From the NCBI GenBank assembly GCA_023630585.1, contig CM042560.1:3548501-3612500 (forward strand): 64,000 nucleotides of DNA, in the 5' to 3' direction. Below are positions 24,081-37,433 of the stretch, one piece after another. The notes beneath the pieces were generated by a model. That model was not told the DNA's origin, did not search any database, and was given only the letters and a program-made list of their open reading frames with translations. A program made the position numbers and the translations under genes. This DNA comes from Cranoglanis bouderius (taxonomy: Eukaryota > Chordata > Actinopteri > Siluriformes > Cranoglanididae). Numbering within the stretch: position 1 is the first letter of the stretch; each line of letters starts with the position of its first letter.

Positions 24081-25011
24081 CAGACCGATGAGAGATGAGT
24101 GAACAGAAGGTAAACTAGGCCAGTCGCCCCGCTAAGAATAACCGTCCATTCCTCTCCTGAAAGATGGTGTGGGTGTGATCTGTGCAAACACTTCAGCTTA
24201 ACAGATGCACTGCACTAACGCTCACTATGGAACTGGTGTTATGTCTGGACATAATATCCCAAAGCATACACCCTGCAATGGGTTCGAGTCCAAATAACTT
24301 TCCTTAGAGGTAACAGAACACCCATAATTCACTTGTGTAGGGAATAGGTAGTAGGACCATTTCGGACACTGGTCTCGTTTAAGATGGACTAAATAAACAG
24401 GAAGCTGATTCTTTTTTGGTGTGTTTATTTTTGAAATGGTTACAAATGAATTAATACTGTTGCTGAGTGTAACAGAGGCTATTCCTAATATGTAAATCTA
24501 TGGGAAGCTTTTAAAAAAACACAGCTGTCTGCATTTTTCTTGGTCACAGAAGAGCTTCGAAAGTTAAAAGTGACGTCCAGCTTTTTCACCTCCCAACCAA
24601 TTAGGTCACAAGTTGTTTGATTAAAGGTTGCATTTAAGGCATTTCTAAAAGGTTTTAATGGAATAATCTATATAAGTTTTTTATAATGTGCGATATTAAT
24701 TACTGTGACTTAAATTCTACATGCATGCCATGTCCTCTCTTAAGGAACTAAATCTGAACTCTAACTGTACTGGTATAGTTGGTCGAGATTTATGACTCAT
24801 GACACATGACTCATGATTCATGACTTTTCACTGACCTCCTCCTGCTGCTTGCTGGGCTTGTGGGCGGGGCTGCTGTTGGAGGAAGAGGAAGTGGGTTTGA
24901 GCGGGGTAGAGGGATGCGAGGAAGAGGAGCGGCTGCTGCCGGACGCCTGGCGGCTCAGAGAGTGAGAGGATCCGGATTCCTTCTTCTGGTACTCCTGTGG
25001 GTTCTGGAGCG
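22944..25011 (-). CDS. kalrn: kalrn Ser-rich linker and SH3-2, terminal coding exons
   Basis: Exon 24836-25011 follows PH2 (QNPQEYQKKE) with a Ser/Pro-rich linker that matches mammalian kalirin only at its start. Exon 22944-23162 holds the second SH3: VTQDYNAVKEDEICV, NQQNMCLVYRPA, SPAAEGWVPGHVL. It then runs SSTR to TAA. The stop overlaps a splice-donor-like GGTAAAG, so the short C-terminus looks like read-through of an ancestral exon/intron border. Confidence 0.93.
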
Positions 25012-28000
25012 CTGTGAACAATAAAGGCAAAAATTTACACTAACATCCATCAACGTGAAATAATATACTGTATTTAAAGGGGCAGTTTGTAATATTTAGA
25101 GCTTTGCAATTGCAATGAATACATGGACATGCATTTCTGTTCCCCCTAACTGACCCCACCCACTGTCTTATAGCTGTGTTCTGAATGAGGATGGGGTTTA
25201 TTTCTATTCCTGAAAAATGTAACATAGTCTTTTCTAATCTTTGAAATCATATGATTATTACAGACCCAGAAACACTTTTAAACATTACAAACGGCACATT
25301 TAAAGGGAACACTGTGGCAACCCGTCCATATTTCCAACCACTGATCTTCAGATGATGTCAATTCCAGTCTCCTACCTGTGAGGAAGTTGCTCTGAATGTC
25401 CAGAAGTTCCCGTATGCTCCGCACCCACTCCTGCTTAATGTCTATATTAGCGGCCTGTAGCGTTAGCCTCTCGGATGAGCCACGGCACGCTAGCACAAAC
25501 TTACACGGGTCACCATCTACGTTCGGATCCATGCTCAGAAAGCTCACCTTAACAAATATGAACACAATATGTCAGTATAAGTGCATAGGCAAACATGTAA
25601 TGTTGAATTCTCGATTCTGATTGGTCAGAAGGTGTTGATTAATTTTCTATAACAGCGGCTCGGATAGTAGTGCTGGCCGTAATTCAAATTTATATTAATG
25701 CACTCGTTCCACTAATTTATGGTTTCTATAGTAACGTCTCATCCACAGGCATTTGTATAAACATTAAAAATGTGTGTAATTGTTGATATAGTGAAGTTTT
25801 CTGTGAGGAGATTTTTTTTGGAAGGAGTCTCCAGTGTCAGCGCTTTGTAACAGAGGTAAAATCATAACTTTCTCATTTTTTTTCTCGTTAACTTAGAGAG
25901 ACCTGCTATAATGTAAGTGATAACGCACCGCGTCCTTGTTGATTCTTTTCCTATAACAGCAGTGTTATTTCATTTGTTGTGTCAATCATGTAACCACCAC
26001 TTTAGATTCCCAGACTCTCCATTCTGTACCTTGATGCTCTTCTTAAACTGGTATCCAGGCGTCGAGGATCCTTTGCGAAGAAGCTCGCTGAAGATGACGA
26101 TCTGCTCGAAGAGGAAGACTCTGCGCTCTTTACTGCGAGAGAGAACGCCCGAGTCTTGCTCCGTCACAAAGAACGTGTCCTGCTGCAGCAGCTTCCCTTG
26201 AGCTGTCAGTTTTCCCTAAATATGCAATATTAGCAGTGTTAGCCAAGCAACATATCAGATATAAACCATCTGTATGGCAGACAACATGACTGAGATTAAC
26301 TGGAACTTCACTTAGAGCAGCGTTAGGGCGTTTTCACACTTCGGTGCATTTGGTCCAGTGTGAAAGCTGTTTCTTTCGAACCTGGGTGTGGTCGAGAAAA
26401 CCGATCCCTGGTCCATCTGGAAACGGTGGTCCCGTGTTTGCTTTAATTTCACACACCCACTGGATTCCACTCACCAGGTGCGCTCCTCACAAGGGCTTTT
26501 TTTTTTTTTGGCACTTGTTTGTTTTTGCCTCTACTTGTTTATTGTTTCTTTCACCTCTACACATGCTAACACTCCTCCTAATATTCAGCCGGGATAATAT
26601 TACCGAACGCGCTGTATATCTGTACGCATTGTCATCATACTATAAATTCCAGGCCTACTACTACATTGACGACCTTGTTAGTGTTAGAAAGGTGCTATAT
26701 AAATAGAAACGTGGAATGCATTACGTTTCTCAGTATATAAACAGAACTCAATTAAAAGTTTGAACGCAATCCAGTTACAAGTTAAAATGCTGGGAAGTTT
26801 GGTGTGATTATTAACCAGGAGTACATATCTGATCCACAGTTCAGAGGGAATTCCTGTGTGTGAAAACAAATCCCTCCTCCAAGCGATCCAAGAATCGATC
26901 CTGGGTGCGGACTCTAGTATTTGGGCCAAGTGTGAAAACACCCATAACAACACACACACAAAAAAAAGAGTTTCTTTTTCTTTTACAACAGCACCAAAAT
27001 AGGAGCACTGATCTCTAGCTGATCCCTGATGTGTTATGTGTTCTCCTGTGTGTGTGTGTGTGTGTGTGTTTTGGTGTGTTGAATTGAAATGGCATAGCTA
27101 AAGGTTTAAGCCTCACCTCATAGCCCTGCAACCTCCCCAAGTTCATCATATCGTTGCAGCGTTTGGGCACCAGGAACATCAGGTCAACTGCTTTCTGTAC
27201 GCAGGAGAAACATGAGTTAAGGCTTACAGTGCAGCGAAAAGTCTTCACACCTTCAGCATGAAAAAAAGAACAAAATTTATTTTCACTGCAACAAGATATT
27301 TCGATATTTAGATGTCCCTTCATTATCATGGCGTTAAGACCTGTCAAATTGCGTATGTTGAGGTTTCAAAATGATACCAGTTCAAAAGTTCGCATCTCCC
27401 TTTCTGAATGTCATACAAATAGTCTCTTTTATGCCAAACTCGTTTATATCCTATGAACAGCTTTTGCAATGTTCCCTCTTAAACCACAGTGCTGTTCAAT
27501 TCTTAATTCTGATTGGTGTTGATTAATTCTCTATAACAGCAGCCCTGACTGCAAAGTTTACATTGACATGCTCAATTTAATACGTTATCATTTCTGTAGT
27601 AGCAACTTACGGTATGCAGGCACTTGTATAGTGGACGCTCCACATGAGCAGAGTAAATAAACATGGTAATTATTGATATGGTTTTTGTGAGGAGACGTTT
27701 AGTTACATTTATGGAAGGAGTCTCCAGTGTCAGCACTTTATAACAGTTTTCTGAAACAAGAAGGTTTTCAGGATAGAAGAATTTATATTTATTTTTTTTT
27801 AATTTTTGCCTTATTAACTAAGGCTGGTGCGGGAATGACTGTTTATACCGGCTATAATCTACATGATAACAGGAATGAACTTGTTTCATGGACTTTCCAT
27901 AACATTAAATGTAACTATACACAGATATGAAGTACATGAAAAACATTGGGGATACAAAGTGTTGCGTGATGCAATATACAGTATATGCAAGCGCTTTATA

Positions 28001-28492
28001 ATGATTGGAGTAAACCATGCACACATGAGAATGCGTATAAAAGCTTGTTTAAGCATCTTACCTCTATTTCCTGACAGTCCACGCCTGCTTTAGAGCTGTA
28101 TTTCAAAAAGTCCTGGAAAAGAAAATTTCACACACTTCATATCTAGAAATACGACAATAAACTAAAGCAGTTATTACTGTTACAATACTACACCTTGAGC
28201 AACAGCTGATATTTGGTGATGCGCTGTATGGGTTTGATCAGGTAATCGCTGATGGACATCCTGGAGTTGATCTCCTGCTGGACTTCCTGTTCGAGTGCGT
28301 AAAGAGAGCAGTCCATGTGAAATAAAATCATGTAGGAATAAAGAACAAGTGTGTTTTTTATTTCAGACATTTCTCACCTCAAACAATGTGTCATATTCAG
28401 CCACTATGAACTCTGAGCGGGGTTTGTTCTGACAGTAAATCACATACATATGCAGTCGCCTCTCCTGTAATTAGAAAGTACATACATGATGA

Positions 28493-28525
<33 letters not shown>

Positions 28526-31075
28526 TCCTGTACAGTACAGCACAGTACAGCATAATGTAGCATAGCATAGCATAGGAGCTAAAATAGGGACACATACTAC
28601 AGTATGGTAGATAGAATTCTTATAGTATAGTATAATACAGTGCAGTGTAGTATAAGATATAAAACTGTTATATTTCCACCCAAGCTCATGCACTGCACAT
28701 GTATTTTAACTGATATAGACCATTAAAATCTTTACATTTGTGTGTCCCAAACCTGTATATTTTATTGAGTGTGATATATTGCAAATGAGAGGCTCAGATA
28801 TCAGTTCTGGAGCATGATAGGATGAAACTGAGTGCACTGCTGTATTAGTCTGGACCTCTCTAAAGCACCTTGTGAATTTGGTGAAAATCGGAGAACTGAA
28901 TTTTGCACCCAAAAAAACACAATGGCCTAACCCGTACCATTTTTCTGGGCAAAAAAATTGAGGTTCTCCGATTTTCACCAACTGCACGACACGCATCAGC
29001 GAGGTCAAGTATAGTATAGTAAAAACAAAACTAAGTGCACTCCTGTATTATTCTTGACCCCCCCCCCCCCCCCCCCCCCCCCCGAACACACCCAAAAAAC
29101 CCCATGAAGGCTAACACAGGACTACAGTCTATTGTGCTCCAAAGCTGAGATATAGTGTAGGATACTATAGTCATACCTGTCAAGTCTCCCGGTTTACCTG
29201 TGAGACTAACGTTATTTGACTTTATTGCGGTCTCACGGCCGTGAATGTAAATCTCATGGGTTTTTTTTACACTCAAAGCATACCGACAAAAACTTGCTTC
29301 ACAAAATACTGGCACGTTGCAGAGTGTCATCAAAGCAACACTGGGCTCAGTAAACTATTTAGCTCCACTCAGCGTAACTGGCCAATTCTGCCCAGTGATT
29401 TCTGAGCCATTTTACGCACAGAGTAAAGCGCTAAAGAGTAATTGACACACACACACACACTCACACACACACACACACACACACAACGACCGTCTTTAGT
29501 TTACAAAGACAGCAATGGCAATAAAAACACAAAAGGAAATGTGGTGAGAGTTTTTTCTTGGGGTTTCGGGGCGACTCGACGTTTTTACCAAATTCCCGAG
29601 TTTTTCCATCACTGATCTCCCTATTTCCTTTACAGTTAGGTTCACAGGTATGTATTTTTTTGAACTCTGTACTCACATGTTTGATGAAAAGCTCAGCCAG
29701 TTTGTCATGATCTTGCAGGCATTTCTCCAGTTCTCCCAGGAAAAACCTTCAAAGGACCCAAAGAAAGCATTCCAGTAATGTCCATAAAAACATGTGAAAA
29801 CTGGGTGCCACATAAGACCAGTATGTCCTGTTGCATTGTCAGAGCTGGTAAAATTACAATAAAATCTTTACTCTGTTAGTAAATACTCTGGTAAGTTTTG
29901 AAGCTGTACTTAAATGAAAGTTCTTTAAAAGTCCTTTAGTAAACTCTAAGAAAGAAAAAAGATACCTCAAATCATTAGTTCCTGATGATAGATCAGTACA
30001 TCTTTCACCAAGAAACTAGTGTGGGAAAACATTAGCTAAGGCTAAGTAACAACAGCTTTATTCCTAATTCTCACATTACTTAGCATGCTAATAACTCTGA
30101 CTAAACTAATGCTAATTGCTAGCTGTTCCAATAAATACTTCTTTAATAAATACAAACGTGTACATAACAGCAGACAGATTACAGTGATGTGTATCAGCTC
30201 TCATACTCTGTTAAATCTGTTACATTTAGCTAGCATGAAAATAACCCGACTAGCATGAAAATAGCTAGCATGACAATGACTCTGAACATACAAGCTAGTT
30301 GAATACTACTAGCTAGCTGTCCCAATACAAAGTGCTGTGATACAAAGTACAAAGTGTACGTCGCAGAAGAGCTGTTAAAGTTTACAGGTGTAGGATCTTA
30401 AACTGACTCCTCGAAGCTGTCGGATGCTAAAAAGTCTTTTAACTTAAAAATTTACTAAAATGTGGCTCTTGTGACTTTTGATCGTAAATGATAAAACATG
30501 TGCTTTCAACATTGTCCTAAACGATTTGTTTTGTTTATAATGTGATATCTGTGTCCTGCTGTTATGGGGTTTTACATAAATCTTTTGTGATGTAGATTAA
30601 ATCATTTTAATTAAAATGTTTAAATCTTTAATCTTTGTGTACAAGGAGTATGATGTAAAACATGACTCACTCTTTGTGCCAGTCGTAGATTTGATGAATG
30701 TTCCCGAAAACGATCTTATCTTTCCCCGTCATGTCCTCGGGAACTCCTTTTTCTGCAACCCTCTTCATGAAACCCTTTAGATACAGGAAAGGGAAGAGAA
30801 GTATTAGGCCTGTGTGTCTTGTATCCGAATGGTCAGAAAGTGTTGATTAATTTCCCATAACAGTAGCTCTGACAATATTTTTGGCTACAAGGCACATCGC
30901 AGGTTTATTTTCGTTTCTATAGTAACATCTAAAAGAGCTTTTTTACATTCATACACACTGTATATCACACTCACCTCTACTACTATACCCAGGTCCTTCA
31001 CATAGTCCTTCTCCGTCTGCACCATTTCGTTCACTACAAACCTTTAGAGAGAACAGCTTTATAGTGTTATGCTTA

Positions 31076-31109
<34 letters not shown>

Positions 31110-31344
31110 TTGTATTACTATTCTTGTAAGGACCTTCTATTGACCTAATTATTAATGCAGTTTTGCTGCACCTAAATTTAACCCAAACCTTAACCTCTGT
31201 AACCAAAATGAAATATTTTGGCCCTTTTAGTTTTTTTAAATCATAATGTTTTATTTTATTTATTTTATTTATTTTTTGTAAAAGAACAGTTTTCCAAATG
31301 GGGTCCAACCAGTCTGATATTCCTACCCTTGTAGGGACATTTGG

Positions 31345-31380
<36 letters not shown>

Positions 31381-34300
31381 CTAATATTTTTTTAGGTGGA
31401 CTCTTACATGCGTCCTCTCAGGGCTTTGTTCTTCTTCTCCGTTTCTGGGTCTCGAGGTGTTTGATCGGACGCTGCCAACGGAGCAAAGGATCCAGGCTCT
31501 GGACTCTGACAAACAGAATTATTCTAATTAGCATAAGACTGTTCCAAAGAATCAGGAAATGGGAAGGTGACATACATATACATATAGAGATACAAATACA
31601 GTGCAACAGTTTGCACACCCTTATGATGAAACAAAGGAAAAGAAAATGATTTTATACCAAGACATTTAATGGGCTGGGCTTCACAATGTTCCTTCATTAT
31701 CACAAGTAACACTAATAGTGAGTAGTGAATCAATAAAAATGAGAACTATTCTCTCTTTTACATCCTCCAAGCAGCATTTGTAATCTTCATCTTCAGTAAT
31801 ATGCTTCTTGACATCCCTGGTGTCATAGACTGCTTTCTGGAGATCGAGGAACGGCAAAACGTCTTTTAAACTATATTCCTGTTGACCTTGCCTCATACTT
31901 TGAACTCTTGTGCTAGAACACGTACACATTTCAACATTTTACATTTTTAGCTTCTCGGAATTTGATCTTATCTGTTGACAAACTGTAGAACACAGTATAT
32001 CTGTATATTTAGCTAACTTTTGCACTCAACTGTAATTAATAAATAACCAGACGACAAAGTAAGTGATGAATAATTAACAGATTAAACTGTATATGCGATA
32101 CATAAAACATGAATTACGAATAAATAATGTGCAAGTAAGTTGATTAAAGGAGCTTCTGAACCTTCTCCTCCTGAGCTGAGGGATCTTTAATGATCTCCAT
32201 TGGGGGAGGCAGAGGTGTGTGTGGCTCATCTTCTGCCTCGTCCTCTCCTCCACTGTTTGCTCCTCGTCGTCCTCTCTGTAAAAGTCAGAGAGAGAAAAAA
32301 CAAACAAACAAAAAAAAAAACCAGATCCTTCAGTTGAGCACTAAAGCACGTATCAAAGATGAATAAAAGACTACTCGTCCTGCACTGTTCACTGTATTTT
32401 TACATACTTAAAACGCTTTAGAAACCCTCAGAAGAGTAAAACCTTTGGGGTTGTGCTGATATAAGAAAATAATCAACGTGCGATGCAACCTAACAAAGTG
32501 GAGTTACTGTTATCATCTTAAAGTTGATTATTTTCCAATAATAGTACGTCCTGAAGTGTTTTAGTCCTCTTATACCACAGCAATTTGTCCACAATAAAAC
32601 AATCTTTTATTTATTAAAGAGCAACATGTGCTTTTTATCTGTGGTATAAAACGTTTCCTTGCTCATACACATAATTATGATAAATGGCTTTAACTTGTTG
32701 ACTTTATATAACTGGTCATGTACTCAAATGTTTTGCGACACACTGAAATCCAGGCCATTGGAACGTACAGTTATCATGCCATGCATTTTTTTTCATTCTC
32801 CTCCACCCTTAACCTTGACTAAAACTCCTCCCACACCTTCCCCCGACTCCTCCCAATCACCTCCTCGGCGCTGTCCTCGAGCTGAGCTCCGAGGTCCACG
32901 CTCTTGCGACCGTCCCGTTTGCGCTGTTTGTTGTTGGGTTTCTTGGCGTTGGCGTTGTCTCCCTTGCCGTGGCTGAGGCGCCGCACAGGGCTGGTGAGCC
33001 ACTTCTTTAACGTGTTTCCAGTCGTCCCCGAGCGTTTGGGTCCCGGCGAGCTGCTCGGTAATGAGCTCACAGACGCCTGAGGCTGCAGTGATGTCACCGA
33101 ATCCGACTTCACCTCCGAACTGCCCACTGGGTAATTCTCTACGGGAGAAAGTATTTTTGTGCTTATTAGTATTAACACAATAGGCAAAATAACTACAGCT
33201 GAGGTTGTAGCAAACAGGGAAAAAAAAAATATGGGAAAAAAAGCATGAAAGAACATTACAGTATCTAAACAACACCTGAAATCAGTAGCCTCACTTTTTT
33301 GATGGTTAAAATAATTAAAAATCCAGCATTAAATTCAGAATAGCGCACTACACCCTTCTCGTCCGTAGCTCGACACAGGAAGTGTCACCAGGCAGCTCAA
33401 AGCCAGTCCATTCTTGTGATTGGGCTCGAGCAGAATTGCCAAACCGGACTGACCTGATCTTGGAGCCAGTGCACACACTGCGGCGTTTCTAACATACCAT
33501 TAACACACATGACTCAGTGAGTGTTTCTGCAGTCGCGGAGAAGTGAAACTGTGCCAGAGGGTCAGTGTAATGCATCAACACCCACATGCCTTCATTTTCA
33601 AACCTCATGTTTATAGCAACAAACACATGGAGATAGAGATTAAGGAAGAGAGATGGAAAGTACCAAAATAACTGTGCTTTGTTACTATAGTACTTTTTTA
33701 AAAAAAAGAAGAAAATAAAAAGCAAGCCATCTTATTTCAGCAGTTAGATGACGCTGATTTGATCTTCACCATTCCGACCTGGCAACAACTTCAGACTCAA
33801 AGCAGGTTCTATATACATGTCTTTCTGAACTAGCGAACGTGTGTACATGTCATTTGTTGATTCAACAATTTTATCATTGTCTGAGAAATAGCTTCCTGTT
33901 CTCTTACACTCTCTCTCTGTAAAAGAAAGGTTGTGTGTGATCAGGGTTGACAAGGTTGTGCTGTTCATTGGGAGTGGTTCTTTCACAGGATCGCTGCGCC
34001 TTCCCTTTCAAACCAAATGCACAGAGGGAAATTAAGAGGTGGATAGTACTGAATTACAGTAACTGAGCTTTGTGTTACTGTAGTTAGTATGTCACATTTT
34101 AGTGTAGACTTGTCATAGAAACCTTAGCAGCGGCTTAACAGGGGAAAATAAATCATAATGGCAAATTTCCTCACTTCACGGTTTAGCAGCAAAAATATTT
34201 TGGATCATAGAGGTTTTGCATTTGTATTTATTTGCCGCTTGATTTTCAAGGTGTCTTTTTCAACATTTTGTCCAATCGTATGTCTCGTTATTCATTACTT

Positions 34301-35067
34301 ACACCAATTATACATCAGACCATTCAACAACGAGTTTGTATGCATCATCTTTTCCATCTCAATCAATCTGTGCTGAAAAAAACAACAACAACGACGTCTA
34401 TTTGAAATGAGGCGTTTATACTGACTGTTAAACCCAAAGTATCAAAAATGAGGAAATACAAATTTTAGAGAATGACAATCTGAATCGAATTCATCTACAA
34501 ATGTGATTTTTATGCCTTTATTTAAATTTGCAGTTGAGTTACTTCAGAATGAAATTGTACTCCATGGCTTGAACTTGTGTGCAAGGTTTCATATTCAAGT
34601 TCATAATAATCAGGTGTAGAGAATTCGAACGAAATATCTGGTGGCACGATCCATTACACATTCAGTTCTTCAGATTTAGATTCGGATTTTCAAAACACCG
34701 CATCCACAGATTGAGAATGGCAGAGGAGCACATATTCGATCACCAATGGTGTAATAGTAGTGTAATAATGTAGTAGTATAGTAGTGTTTTAAAAAAATTG
34801 AATTCAAATACTGAATTCAAATTTTCTCCACCTCAATTTTATTATTATAAACCTGAATTTGAAACCTTGTACACAAATTGAAGCCATAGAATACAATGTC
34901 ATTATGTCTAAAACTTCAGAAATAAAAGAAACAAAAGAAAAAAAAGAAGAAAAAAAAAATCACCCAAACTTTAAATTCTGATTGTTGTGGCACATTTCAC
35001 ATTCCTTAAAAAAATATGCACATATCTGAGGGTTAGCTGTACAATCCAAGCTGGTAAAAAAAAAAGT

Positions 35068-35154
<87 letters not shown>

Positions 35155-35288
35155 TCAGAAAAGATTCATAACTGAAATGTCTTATCTCAGCTCAGTGGAG
35201 ATCAAATGCAGCTTCAAAGCAAACAGGAGCCAGAAGCCACTGGAGTGTTGGTCAGAAATTAGGTTAGAAGAAAACAGTGCAAGATTAG

Positions 35289-35363
<75 letters not shown>

Positions 35364-36181
35364 GATGCAGTAACGCGCACATACACAGATACAAATAATC
35401 AGAAAACAAAATCCATGGAGGAAATGAAGGAAAATGAAGTCAGGAATGATGAAGAAAGAAGGGGAAAAAATAAAAGACATTTAAAAGAAATTTAAAGATA
35501 AAAGAAAGTTATCTTTAAATGTAACATTTAAAAACATTTTTATCTTTAAATCTAACATTACAAAAATATATAATCTCCGTCATCTGTCCCCGAGCTCATC
35601 AAAGTATGTAGTGGCTTTGTTAAAAACACTACAGCATGCCCAGACTGAAGTCGGGAATCAAATATTAATCGAAATTAATCAAAATATTCAAAAATAAAGC
35701 ATCTGTGAATTGAGATTAAAGGGTTCAAGACAATGAAAAAAATATATTTAAACCAAAGATTTAGTTGTGAATTTATTGTGATGTATTTTAAATGTATTGT
35801 TTATTAAGTTATTTATTCTTTTATTTTTCTCTTAATATATAGGAATATAAAACTAGGTAAAAAAAAAAAAGGGGGGGGGGGGGTTAAAAACAGCTAAATT
35901 AACACTCAGGCATTAAGTTATAATTTTATTGTAAATAATGCATTTAATACATTTAATGTTAGAATTATAACATGAACATTGTTCTAAATGACAATTTTAG
36001 AATGTTATTTTTGAAAAAGTGATAAAGAAAAACAGGTGTTTTAAATAAGGAAAAAAATAATAGTCAGGCATTAAGATGTAATTTTATTTTAGATTTTATG
36101 TTTTATTTTAAAATGATAATTTTATTTATATAAATATATATATAGATAAATATATATATATAAATAGAAATATATATATAG

Positions 36182-36250
<69 letters not shown>

Positions 36251-36682
36251 TTAATATCATTATATTATATTAATTCTGTTAAATAAACAGCCTTTAGAAG
36301 TAAATAAGGCAATTTTTTGTGCTAAACTTCATGCCCACGACATAGAAAAACATCCCATTTCCTCTGAAAGTGTCTGTAGGTTCAGTGTGTGTCCTGCCGC
36401 AGGCTGCAGGGTTGAACACGAGGTTCAGGGTCCGGCTCACTCACCTGCACAGCAGCACTGAGGTCAAAAGTTTAAGAATCTCCAACACTCACAGCGTGAA
36501 CCTGATTATTAACTAAGCGTGGAGCGGCCGGCTCTCCCCTATCAGCACTGTGACCTTATCAACACACTTAATGGACTAATACCTCTCTCACACCCGTGCG
36601 CACACACACTCGTCTCAATGTCATATAGCAGACTGGAAAAAAATAGCAGAATCTCCACACGCATTGTCTCAATGTCACAATG

Positions 36683-36724
<42 letters not shown>

Positions 36725-37023
36725 ACTCACCCCTTAACGTTTTAACGACATGACTGAGGTTAGATACGCACCTGTTCCCTCACAACAGCACACCTTTTTT
36801 ATAATCCACCTGAAACACTCTCCACAAGAACACGACCGCCAACTTCGCATGACAGACAGAGAGATGTAGTGACAGGTAGAGAGGGAGAGAAAGACAGAGG
36901 GACAGACAGAGAAAGGGAGACAGAGGGTCTGTCTGGCACTAAAGCTGAGTGTGAAGTTCAGTCTGTCCTACTCTACACCACACAGAGGAGGGACCGGGGT
37001 GGAGAGAGAGCGAGAGTGAGAGA

Positions 37024-37087
<64 letters not shown>

Positions 37088-37369
37088 GAGTAGTTGTATA
37101 GTTGTTTTGTTGTAGTCGTTTTGAATATTTAACTGATCACCTAGGAATAATATCTGGTTTCCGGAAATCGCAAAAAGATTATTGAGCAATAAAACAAGTG
37201 GTTCTGTGTGTGTTTGTGTGTGTGTGTGTGTGTGTGTCTGTGTGTGTGTGTCCTGCTATACAGGAGCAAGCATACCGCAGTGGCCCACTTTACAAAAGAG
37301 TGTCTGTGTTTCAACACCTTCAGCCTGTCTCCTTACTTACTTTAGCAATAGAGATGTACTCTTAAATTC

Positions 37370-37433
<64 letters not shown>

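Noticed and set aside
35177..35495. Open frames of Thr-His, Cys-Val or Ser-Leu repeats
   Set aside because: These and many similar frames across the window are translations of (CA)n, (GT)n or (GA)n microsatellites.
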